Positions 24,157-35,257 of a stretch of DNA of 64,000 bases are shown here, in pieces (position 1 is the first letter of the stretch; the number at the start of each line of letters is the position of its first letter). The stretch comes from Diospyros lotus (lineage: Eukaryota; Streptophyta; Magnoliopsida; Ericales; Ebenaceae). A model generated the notes under the pieces. It did no database searches, was not told the origin of the DNA, and saw only the letters and a program-made list of their open reading frames with translations. Where the stretch lies: contig NW_026267104.1 of assembly GCF_014633365.1 (NCBI RefSeq), positions 3,596,001 to 3,660,000 of the forward strand. Direction: 5' to 3'. Position numbers and translations under genes: made by a program.

Positions 24157-25259
24157 ATCTATTTTCTATTAAATGTGCAACACCGTACATGAGGCACCAA
24201 ATTTTTTTATTCCTAAAATACCTTCCACTATATTACGTAAAAAAACAAAATTTTTATTCTAATTAGATAAATTAATAAAAACAAATTATAATTTATCATT
24301 GTAAATGATAAACAAATCTTATTTTGATTAAAGAAATTGATTGTTAAATATTTTTATTTAATTGCAAAATATTTGTATGTATTATTATTATAAAATTTTG
24401 AATAAACACAACTTTTTAGTGATGACAATCCTCTTGCAATTTATCTTTTCTGTTGAAATTGAATGTGCGAGCGGTGGAAGACCGTACAATGATAATAATC
24501 TCAAGAGATGGAGCGAGAGACTTTAAATATAAAGGGATTTTAATTATTTTAAATCTATTTAACTAAAATTTAGGTAACAATAAAGGGTAAATTACAGTAT
24601 ATGACATTACATTTCATTTACTGTATTTTTCTAAACATGAGAGGTAGTTATTGTAATTATTTTAAACATCAAAATAATGTATATATTTTAAAAATATATA
24701 TTATAATTTTATACATAAATTTTTATATAAAATATTTTATACACACAAAATTTAAGGAAATTTATGATAAAGGTTAATATTAAATTAAAATACATTAATC
24801 ACCTTTTAGTTTTTACGAATGTCACTGATTATTATTTCTATTGTATTCAAACTTAAATTTAGAATTCAAGCAACTGTGGTATTATAGTGCCTGACATCTA
24901 GCAATAGGCTATATGTCACCAATGGCATGGCCCCGCAATTATAATTTAATTAATTTTATTTTATATGCATTCAAATCTTAAATACATATGATAATTAATT
25001 GTGTTATATAAATTTGAAATTGTTGTGACATAGAATTGTCAAGCATTCACCTAGAGATGTTTGTAATAAATAAATAGGAGTGGGTGTATTTTTAATGAAT
25101 ATATCCAAATGGGCATAAATTTTCAAATAATAAATTATGAATAAATAGTAAGTAAATAATTAATAATATTAATTATCATGATTTGGAGGGAAAAAATGTA
25201 CAAGGAAAAAAATGACACATTTTCTTATAAATAACACAGCAAAATTAGCAAAAAATACT
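24157..25259. other. AT-rich intergenic DNA, nothing recognised
   Basis: No exon, RNA gene or defined repeat. Confidence 0.5.
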
Positions 25260-26010
25260 TTTTAGTATGGTTCCCAAGAGTTGGGATTCAAGGCTGGTAT
25301 TTATTTCCAAAAGAACATTGTTTCTTTCCGGACAACTTGTCTTCATTCTTGAGGGAGCTTTTTTTTCATCTTTCCAAGACAGCTTATTTCCAATCACATT
25401 CTTTCCAGATTTAATATATTTCGAGAGTCACATTCTCTCTGGACTTAAACGTTCATTTTGAAGTGTGCTCCTTCACGGGCCGCCACCTTCTTTTCCGGAC
25501 TCACGCTTAGTTGTTTCTTTCCAAACTCAATGGACCCAGTTTTCTTTGCGCTCATAGTTTTTCCAAACCCATGTTCTTTCCAGACCAGGCCGCATTTCCT
25601 TCCAGACTCAAGTTTATGTTCTATTCGAGTTGGGCTGGCATTTTTTTTTGGGACTCAAGTTCTCTTCAGGCTGGGTCGCGCCTCTCCGAACCCATGTTTA
25701 TTTCGAACGTGACGATTTCTCCGGATTAGCTACACCTCTCTTTGAACAACATTTCTTTTCGGGCCCACCATGCCACATTGCCTTTCTCCAAACTCATATT
25801 TTCTCTGGGTGCCAAGTGGCTGCTCCTACTCCTGTCCCAGAAAGCCGCGTGGCCATGCAACCTCGACTGCACGATGAGTCCGCGCTCGTCGCATGGGCGC
25901 ATACCTGCATGCTACATGGTTCGATCCCTCCCCCTCCAGCAGCCCAAGCTTCTTCGCACACGGGTGACCACCTGACCTGCAAGTTTCCTCACTAGTGTAT
26001 GTGCACATAA
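25260..26010. repeat. GC-richer stretch with a recurring TTTCC...ACTCA word, origin unknown
   Basis: A block of higher GC content in an AT-rich desert. In 25300-25800 a word such as CTTTCCAGACTCA or CTTTCCAAACTCA recurs at irregular 40-70 bp spacing, like an eroded tandem repeat. At 25919-25930 there is GGTTCGATCCC, which matches an RNA polymerase III B box; no convincing A box was found. Open frames on both strands look like chance. Confidence 0.4.
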
Positions 26011-27102
26011 CCACTCCAAGTTTTTGAAATTACATTTAAACCTCATAACTTACCAAAAATTCTTAATGACCTCCCCAGTCGCACATTGCAACTTGCATGC
26101 GTATAATCCCATGTGGGCCCTCTCGACTAAGCCGCATGGCTACCCCCAAGCTCTCCTCTTTTCAATTAAACTGCACATAGATGCTTCCATATATTATATA
26201 ATGTCTTACAATATTAATTGGGTGTAATCTCTCTCAGAAATAATATATTAAATTCAGAGTAATAAACAACATTTGAAAACACCTTCTGACAACCCAGAAT
26301 ATTGCCCGAGCATGTCGTATAGAGACCAAGAACCTGCTTTGACAACTCGTTGCAAGGCTCATATTATTTCGGATGACTTCCTTGGCCATTTTATTATTCG
26401 AATAAAGATTCATATTAAGCCCGTTCAAATTTGACCAATGACTTTAGTCCTCGCGATCACCATGTACATGTTTATCCTCGACGTTTGGTAAAAATACTAT
26501 AAATAACTTATCAATAGTCATAAAATGTATCTATTTTATGTTCAATAATTGCATCCTTTTTTTATTGCACACCTGGCAGAAACCTCTAAAAATTTTATCG
26601 GATGAATATTTTATTTCGCATACTAACTTAAGCATTGAATGACATATGCTAGTGATGAATCTTTACATACCTTCTAACTTATTTTTATGAGTACAGTTAT
26701 ATTCCAAACACATGTAAATATACTCTTAGATGGATTAATTATCTATCAAAAATACACCGATAACTTATTCGATACTCCTATCAAGCAATTAGATATTAGA
26801 GCCATCCACTACATATTTTTATGAGAAGACACTTGTCAATTGTTTGCCTCGCCCTATAGTGGCTACAATGTTTTCACACAACAAATATTAATTGTTGTAT
26901 TTTTTATAATAATAGAAATTAGAATAAAATTAAGCTTGACTATGTGTCATACCTATTTTTCTTTTCAATACAAGTACATTCTAATCAAAACAATTTAAAT
27001 TACATAAACATAATTAATTAAAGTACTCGTAGTTTTACTCGTTGATAACAAATATAAATACATGTCAAAATTTACTTATAATAGGACTCAAATCTAAAAC
27101 TT
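26011..27102. other. AT-rich intergenic DNA, nothing recognised
   Basis: No exon or defined transposon was recognised. Confidence 0.5.
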
Positions 27103-27105
27103 TTA

Positions 27106-28142
27106 GGTGGTGTTCTCTTCGTGTTTCAGTTTTCAATTTTGAGTTTTGAATTCATTTTCAATTTTGTGTTTTGAGTGTCTATTTTGAGATTTTTGAAAAT
27201 ATGTTCTTTTTGTCATTTTGAAAAACTGTTTCTTAAAACAAAAAACTAGAAAACGCGTTTGCTTTGAAATTTTGAAAAACATCATTTTGTAATATTTTAT
27301 TCAATAAATTTAATTTAAAATAAATTATAAACAATTATTAATAAATTATAAATTAATAAAAAAATATATATTACATATCATATTACACATTCATATTCAA
27401 ATAAAACAAAACAAAAATCAAATAAAAAAAGAATTCAAAACAAAGAACACAGAACGGATGGGGTCTTGCACAGAGGGGAGGCGATGATGGTGGACACGAG
27501 ATGCAAGGGGAGCGACAGTGGGGGGTAGACGGGGACTCTCTCGGCCGGTGGCGGGCGCGGTCGACGGCGGTGGTCGCGGTGGCAGTGGTTGATGCGGTCG
27601 ACGGCGGTGGCGGAGACGGTGCTCTGTTTCTGGGTTTGCGATTTTTGGGTGTTTTGGAGAGAAGAGAGGAGAGGGAGAGAATGGATGGGGTCTACCAGAT
27701 TTGGGGGGAGAAGGGTGGGTCGATGGCGGCTTTCGATGGTGGCGGGCTAGGTCGACGGCGGCCTTGGCAGCGACGGAGATGGCACGCGAGGTCGACGGCG
27801 ACTCTGGCTGCAACGGAGATGGCGGGTGCAGTGTTTGGCAGAGGTTTGAGAGAGAGACAAAAGAGAGGAGAGAGAGAGGAGATTCGAGAATGAAGGTTGG
27901 GGCTCGAGGGGGGGAGCGTCTGTCACTGCGTGAGAAGAAATGCTGTTTTCCGTGTTTTCATTTTTTACCCATGTTTTGGTTGAAAACAGCCAAAACGAGT
28001 TTTTCTTGTTTTGGATTTCCTTTACAAAATTTTTACTTGTTTTCGAAAATGTGTTTTCAAAAATAACAAAGAGAACATGTTTTGAGTGTTTTGAAAAATT
28101 GAAAACAGAAAATGGCACGAAAACGACAAAGAGAACACGGCC
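27106..28142. mobile_element. PIF/Harbinger-like non-autonomous element
   Basis: The 1037-bp element is flanked by the 3-bp duplication TTA (27103-27105, 28143-28145), as PIF/Harbinger transposons prefer. The left end reads GGTGGTGTTCTCTTCGTG. The right end, reverse-complemented, reads GGCCGTGTTCTCTTTGTCG. The terminal 250-300 bp are rich in TTTTGAAAAC-type words on both sides. The interior (about 27440-27930) is very different: GC-rich, purine-skewed and made of degenerate repeats of GGTCGACGGCG and CAACGGAGATGGC. It is open in several frames on both strands, but none resembles a transposase or another known protein. I call it a MITE-like derivative. Confidence 0.72.
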
Positions 28143-28365
28143 TTATATTTTCAAAACTTTGGACTTCTACCTTGCTATTTAAATATTATACATCATAATG
28201 TGATGTCATATTTAAATTAGATGCTTTCTTGGTTTGTTGTGACTAGATTATGATGTGAAAATATGCTTTGGTTTGCACATAAAAAAAAGGATAAAATTGG
28301 ATTATCAAATGACATTGTGTATGATATTTGATATTATTAGACTTATTACATAAGATTAAATTTTA

Positions 28366-28722
28366 TAGGATAAATTATATAAAATCCCAATACACTTAAG
28401 GATTATGCGTAACTTGTCTTCTTGTATTTTTCATTACACAAAAAAAATCCATTACACATTTTAAATGTTGCAATCAACCATCATTCATTATTATTATATA
28501 TAATTTTATGTAGCAATCTACATAAAAATATTTATATATTAATAAAATACAAAATTTTGCATTGATCAACTTAATAGATTGCACAAAATTCTATATAATA
28601 ATAACAGACGGTAGCATATTGTAATATTTAAAAAGTGTAAGGGGTCTTTTGATGCAATTAAAAGCATAAATAGTAAGTTATATATGACCCTGAATATAAG
28701 AAGATTTCATATAATTTACCCA
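28366..28722. mobile_element. small MITE with imperfect terminal inverted repeats
   Basis: The left end GGATAAATTATATAAAATCC is matched in reverse by the right end, which reads GGGTAAATTATATGAAATC when complemented. The interior is AT-rich and also partly self-complementary. No clean target duplication was found. The ends resemble those of the MITE at 32405-32689. Confidence 0.5.
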
Positions 28723-28752
28723 ACTTTAAATGATTTACGAACTAATGTAAAA

Positions 28753-28810
28753 GATAACATTAAACTTATATGATTAACAAATTTGTTAATCATATAAGTT
28801 TAATGTTATC
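28753..28810. repeat. perfect 58-bp palindrome
   Basis: 29-base arms with no spacer and no mismatch. The left arm begins GATAACATTAAACTTATATG and the right arm is its exact reverse complement. The symmetry stops sharply on both sides. The DNA could extrude a cruciform, and RNA would form a 29-bp stem. Confidence 0.97.
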
Positions 28811-28883
28811 ATATAGTGTGTTGTTATTGAGTTTAGGGACGATAAGACATTTAGGGTAGGGGAGAGCATTCCGTAGATTTGGT

Positions 28884-29075
28884 TCTCGAAATAAGAAAAA
28901 TTAAATAAATTAAAATTATGTAATTGAAATAATAAAATTAAATAAATTAAAATAATTAAAATGATCAAAAATAAAAATCGAACTAAAATGATGCTTAACT
29001 TGAATCGAATCAAACTAATAATTTCGATTGATTTGATTAAATTATTTCAGCTAACCAAATTTTGCTCACTCAGGG
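28884..29075. mobile_element. hAT-like MITE remnant, weak
   Basis: Runs of AATTAAATAAATTAAAAT and pairs such as AATCGAACTAA and TTTCGATTGATTTGATT end in ATTTTGCTCACTC. This resembles the end TAGGGTGGGCAAAAATT seen, complemented, at 50701. Only one end is convincing. Confidence 0.3.
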
Positions 29076-29573
29076 GTGCAGAGGATTAGACCGAACTTAG
29101 AGAAAAAAAATCCACATAATTAAGGATTTGAGTTCAAGGAACAAGAAGCAGAAAACGGGTCGGGTCTAATGGCGGAATCTGGAAACCGGATTTTCCAACG
29201 AAGGCCAAGTAGGAGTCGGAGAAGAGTCCTTAGTTTGGTCACAATAAAACCAGTTACAATCCACCGATTTCTCCCTTTCGATCTTTCTCCCGATCCAAAG
29301 CTAAGAAGAAGCTTCACTCTCCCAGCTGCTCTATCTCTTTCTCTCTCTCTATCGCACGCAACCGCTGACAGATCTTCAAGCACTACCTCTCTCTACAAAA
29401 GACAGAGTTCGTGCAGTGAAATTCAATCGAACATACGTTTATGCGTGCGTACAATCGCGTACACGGCCAATTCAATTCGATTTCTGTGTAGAAGAAGAAG
29501 ATCTAGGAGTGACAGTGTTACAGTGAACGGATGACCTGCGAGAACTAGGGTTTTATTGTTTTGGTCTGCAATC

Positions 29574-32500
29574 ATGGCCGCGGAGGCGGTTTCTTCTCAA
29601 AGCTGGAGGGACTCCTACAGGGGCATGTCCTCCGACAACATCAAGGGCTTGGTATTGGCCTTGTCGTCCAGCTTCTTCATCGGCGCCAGCTTCATTGTCA
29701 AGAAAAAGGGCCTCAAGAAGGCCGGTGCCTCTGGAACTAGGGCAGGTTTGTAGCCTTCTCCTCTTCACTTCGATCTTATCGATTTCATAGATATAGCAAC
29801 AGCATTTTGATTTATTTATTTATTTTTATCAGTTTTGGTGGCTTCTATTTAGGTGTGGTAGTGAAACGAAGTAATGTTGCAGCTTCGGTTATTGTAGTTT
29901 CCCGTGAATCCGATATATCCGTGCAAATTTTGTGGGGTTTGTAGGTTCTTACTGCTGTTTGGCATGTTATTGCCCAAACCATACTGATTTGTTTTTCGGT
30001 AATGGTTGCACTTTATTTTCACCAAAGCATCTATTTAAGTGTAGATCAAGAGATTAAGGACAATAATTGTACAATGCAGCAAAGGAAGACTTGATTTGGA
30101 AGTTGCATAATTTTGGGATGACAAACAAATATCTTTTGACTGAGTAAATTGGAAAAATTACCTGATCTGAAGGTCCAGCATTTAGAACATTTGCCCAACC
30201 AAACCAATGAGTGACCTGATTACATGCTTTCTGAATTGCAACCAGCTTTCTTGTATATATTATTCAGATCCAGGAGTTTTATGTTTCTAGCTGTAGCTGT
30301 CTTAGAATGGCGCCTCTCTCTCTCTCTGGGTCTCATGTGGCATGATTTTGGGGTGGTGGGATGGGACAATTTTTAGGATTTGGATTTCTGGAACTCTCAA
30401 CCTTAGTAAATTAGATTGTGAAGTTATTTATTTTGTAAACGGTAATGATTTCCTAGATTTCTTTTACAGAATTGTTTATATGTCTGTGGCACTTGTTGCT
30501 AATATCACAAAGCTTCTACTTGCACATTCTCCCTCATACTGCTCCTAGTTTTATTCATCGTAGTATACTGCTTTTTCTGTTAAATGCAACTCTAAGAGTA
30601 GGAAGGATTCAACAGCAGACATGTTTACGAGTTTAGCATGGCTTGAATTTGTACATCTAGAACACTGTATTTGCTTGCCCTGGGTGCTATCTATTTGGAA
30701 GTTGTCAACTTTAGATAATTAATTTAACAAGTGACATTCACTTTGATTTATTTTTGTACCCTTTAAGTGCGTATTGAATACATGAAGGGGCATTTCTTAT
30801 GTGCATATGTTATGATACCTATCCACAATGTTTATGCATCATTCATTCAGTAGCATTTACCCATCATGTTGCTATTTTACACACTTTTGTATAATTTACC
30901 ACAATTATTTTCCAACTTACCTAGCACGTAATTTTTTAGTTAAAGAAATATTCACCAATTATTTTGGCAGGTGCTGGAGGTTACTCATACTTATATGAAC
31001 CATTGTGGTGGGTGGGCATGATAACAAGTAAGTTTATATAATTTGTCTTTGTTATTCATAAATTGTTAAGATGAGTTATAAGGGTCTTACAAAAGATAAA
31101 GTCATAGATAGAAATGACCGGTGAGCTAGAATTGATGTAGCCAACCCCACGTAGTGGGATTGAAGCTCGATAAGAAGTAGTTGTATTTATATATTCTCAA
31201 GATCATTGCTAGATTTTTTATGGTAATTGAGTTCTTTATTTTTCTTGTAGTTCCCTAAAAATTGGTTCGTGATTTGTATTTTGTTGCGTACTTGCTTATT
31301 TGAATACGCATAGCTACGTGTGGTTGTAGGACATGCCTAGTGCAGAGATGGAGGGATAATTCGTTTTATGGGTTATGCTGTAAAGGTCCGCTGTCCTGAA
31401 GTGCATCATGTTGTTCTATCCTCCCTTTACCCTGAAATCTCCAATTTTGAAGAAATTCTAAAGAAGCTATGAAAAAGTCAATCTCCTATTTTTAAAGATT
31501 CTGCCTTAACTCTGGAGATCAGGTAATGCCATTAGCAGATAACTAGGCGCACTCGCTAATGAAAGCATTTTCTGTCGCTAACCCAGAAAGGTCAAGGAAA
31601 ACAGCACCTGCTGGCCTATGTTCACACCGACTACAATAACAACTGTAATGCATCTTAATTCCAATTGGGTGGGGTCTACATCCACACTATCTATGTAGCC
31701 AAAATAAATTTGAACTCCATTCTCCACATTTAATGTCCTTAACAAAATCACCCAAAGACATGTAATGCCCCTCCAAATATCAAAAATGGCCTTTAATGTT
31801 TCCTGTCCAACCACACAAAAGTACCATATCTAACTCAATAACCCTCCTTCACCTATAATTATCCCAGGAAGTAACCTCCAAACCCGCATACCAAGAAAGG
31901 TTTTGTTGAAAGGTAACTACTTTCTTACACCTAACGACCTCCTACAAGCTGAAGGAAAAGTCTCTGTCTGCTGATTGAAACTTGAATTCATCCTTGAGGA
32001 CTTATTATGGCAATGAAATTGTTGAAGCTTAATGTGGTTGTCTATTGGGGGGCACAAGAATAATTCGAGGACTTGGTTGTTGCTTCTTCATATGGATGAA
32101 TGGTGGATATTTAATAGGAAAGACAAATTGCATTAAAACTGTGTTGAGAGAAAATATAATAATATAAAACCTAAAATTACCACTGTCTCTAGTATTTTAA
32201 CTTTTAGATGAATTGGTAATTAACAAATTAATATCTTACTAGGTAAAGGTCCTAAGTTCAACCCTCATCCATTAACAATATTCAAATTATGCACTAAATT
32301 TGGCCACACGTGATAGGGTGTGTTGGGAGGAAAAATAATAATATAAAAGATCAAATCACTCATTTTTCTAATTTTTTTAAGCTTTTGTGAGTTGATGTTT
32401 AATACTTGGGTAAATTACACTTGGCACCTGAGGTTTCACTAAATAGAACATGTACCTCCCACATTTTGGAAATTAAACTGAGCTCTTCTCAGTCAAATAT

Positions 32501-35220
32501 TTGTTAAGATATCTGTGTAATTTAATAAAACTTCAGGGGTACCCCGTGTAACGTAAATATAACCTCAAGGGATGATCTGATATAATGTTTGAACAGTAGA
32601 GTAGAGGGAGGTAGTGTAATTTTTGAAAAGTGAGAAGTATACTCCCAATACTAATTCCAAACCTCAGGGGATCTGGGTGTGATTTATCCTTAATAATCTA
32701 ACAAACTGCAAGTTCATAAAACTTCTTTTAATTCCTAAATTGACAGCAACATTTGGGTAGTTTCAATCATACCCACTTTGTAGAACTTGTTTAAGGTTTT
32801 CGTTGATAAATTTTCTTAAAATCGTGGATAGTGCAATTTTTCTTATTGCAATTGTTTGTTAATTTGTTCAAGAATTTTTATTTTTTTTATAATAAGAATC
32901 TGTAGTCACCATGACCTTATTTCTTCAGGTTGTCAGCTGAACCATTGTTATTCAGCAAATATATACTTTTTTATAAGACTAGAAAGGTACCTAGGGGCTA
33001 CCGTCCATGTACCAAAAAATAAGATTAACCAGGTACTAGATCCTCTGTACATGAACTCAAAGAGTTTGTACAAAATCCAAGATTTGACATCAAAGTTCAT
33101 CAACATTGATAACCAGTTATATAAAATATAGAAAAGCCTATTTTGTAATCACAGCTTGGAAGGGACCTATAGTTTTGACTCCAGATGATTCACGTCAAAG
33201 TAGGTGGACTAACAAAGGTGACTTTTTCAGTTTTTCTTTATCTTGCTCACTCGAGCTCCTCTTTATATAAGAACATGAGATTTTTCACATGCCAAGGAAA
33301 GACCTCTCTGTAAGAAATAAAATATACGAGAAAAATTTTATAGTACTTTGCTTGCATCTAGGAAATTTGGGTTACTCATTGGAAATATTTTCTACAACTC
33401 ACTTTGCAACAGTTGGGAGAGGGCCATGTTTCTACATAACTTTATCCTTGTTTTGTGAAGAGGCTGTTTCTACAACTTAGAACCTGTAACCAGTAATAAA
33501 GGAGCAACTTTATTGTTGAGAAAAAGGCATGCTCTCATTTGTTAATCTGTAAACCGCAAAATTTTCATGTTTGGAGCATCTATTATTATATGAAGATTGA
33601 AGATTAAGTATTCAATTAGTTCAAACTTGTTTAGTAAAGGAATGAATATTATTAATTTCGTTATTTTTTTGCTAGATATAGATATTCTTCTTTTAACACA
33701 TAAAATGTTGAGTAAAACTGCCTTACTGTTTTTTCTTTGAACTTCTGCTACTAAACATTCAAGCTTGAGTGCCTAGGTATTTGTGCAATCATTATTTCAG
33801 AGATCCAATTCTGTTCGGTCAACATTTGATATAAGACTTTTTAATGTAATTTATAATCTCTTTCACATTTCTTTTGCTGTCTATGGTAACTCCTGCGAGG
33901 AACTGAAATGCTATTCAACTTTATTTTCCTTGCATATCCAGTACAATAGTTTCTTTGCTATTGTCAAATACAGTAGTTTTTATGAAAATGTAATGTGAAG
34001 GTCATTTTTGTAACAGTGATTGTTGGAGAAATTGCAAACTTTGCTGCTTATGCATTTGCACCAGCTATTCTGGTTACTCCTCTTGGTGCGCTCAGCATTA
34101 TTATCAGGCACGCCAGAAAATTACACAGCATTTTTAAATTTATTCTGTGATTTGTTGCTAAAGATAATGTTGTTTTGCAGTGCTGCACTTGCACATGTCA
34201 TGTTAAAAGAGAAATTACATATTTTTGGAATTCTTGGTTGTGCTTTGTGTGTTGTTGGTTCTACTACCATTGTTCTACATGCTCCTCAAGAACGTGAGAT
34301 CGAATCTGTGACAGAAGTGTGGGACCTTGCTACTGAGCCAGGTAACTTTTGCCTTTATTGCAGTCTTCTTGTTAATCCTTCACATTTTTTTTTTTTTTAT
34401 CTTTTTTATTGGGTAATGCTTTGCATAATGGAAAAATTAACCAGAAAGTCTAACAAGAATGATATGGTAGACTTGGATTTTATCACTTTGAAATATGAGT
34501 CATCAAAGTGCTTAGATGTTGAAAATGCTACCACCACATCATTCTGGTAACAGTTTCTGCATTAAAAATTTTGGTAGCATAGTCCCTGTTTATATTGATT
34601 TTTTGCTGATCTCTCTCTCGTTTTAACTTTTTATAGTGTTACAATGTGGATTTAATTTTTTTTTTCTTGTGTGTAGTTTTTCTCTTATATGCAGTTCTGG
34701 TGCTAATAGCTGTTTTCATAATTATATTTCACTATATCCCACAATATGGTCAGACGCATATAATGTGCTATATTGGAGTTTGTTCTCTAGTTGGTTCATT
34801 GTCGGTATGTATTGGCCCCTTTTTTGGTTTAATTGTTGGAGAGATTACAATCCCCATTTCCTGCACCAGTTCCTTATTATTTTGTATGGTATTTCTCTGA
34901 CAGGTCATGAGTGTCAAAGCACTTGGAATTGCCTTGAAGCTAACATTGTCAGGAATGAACCAACTAATATATCCTCAAACATGGGCCTTCACTGTTATTG
35001 TTGCCACATGTATTATTACTCAAATGAATTATTTAAATAAGGTAAATCACATTTTATTTTCTTTTCCTCAGTTTTGTTATATTTTTTATCTTGGTGGTTT
35101 CAGTTAATTTCTGCTCTGTACATGCTTTATTTTTATGATTTACATTAGTTTTATGTTAGCAGTTGCCATTTTGAAGATAACTCTTGAACTTTGCTAGTTT
35201 TGAACACTCTAAAACTGGTA

Positions 35221-35257
<37 letters not shown>

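Noticed and set aside
25875..25900. GATGAGTCC word considered as a hammerhead ribozyme core
   Set aside because: The matching GAAA segment and the three stems are absent.
27418..27893. Overlapping frames on both strands, read as a possible proline/arginine-rich protein
   Set aside because: Low-complexity translation of a GC-rich repeat core inside a transposon; no known domain.
29553..29768. Minus-strand frame opposite NIPA exon 1
   Set aside because: Antisense shadow.
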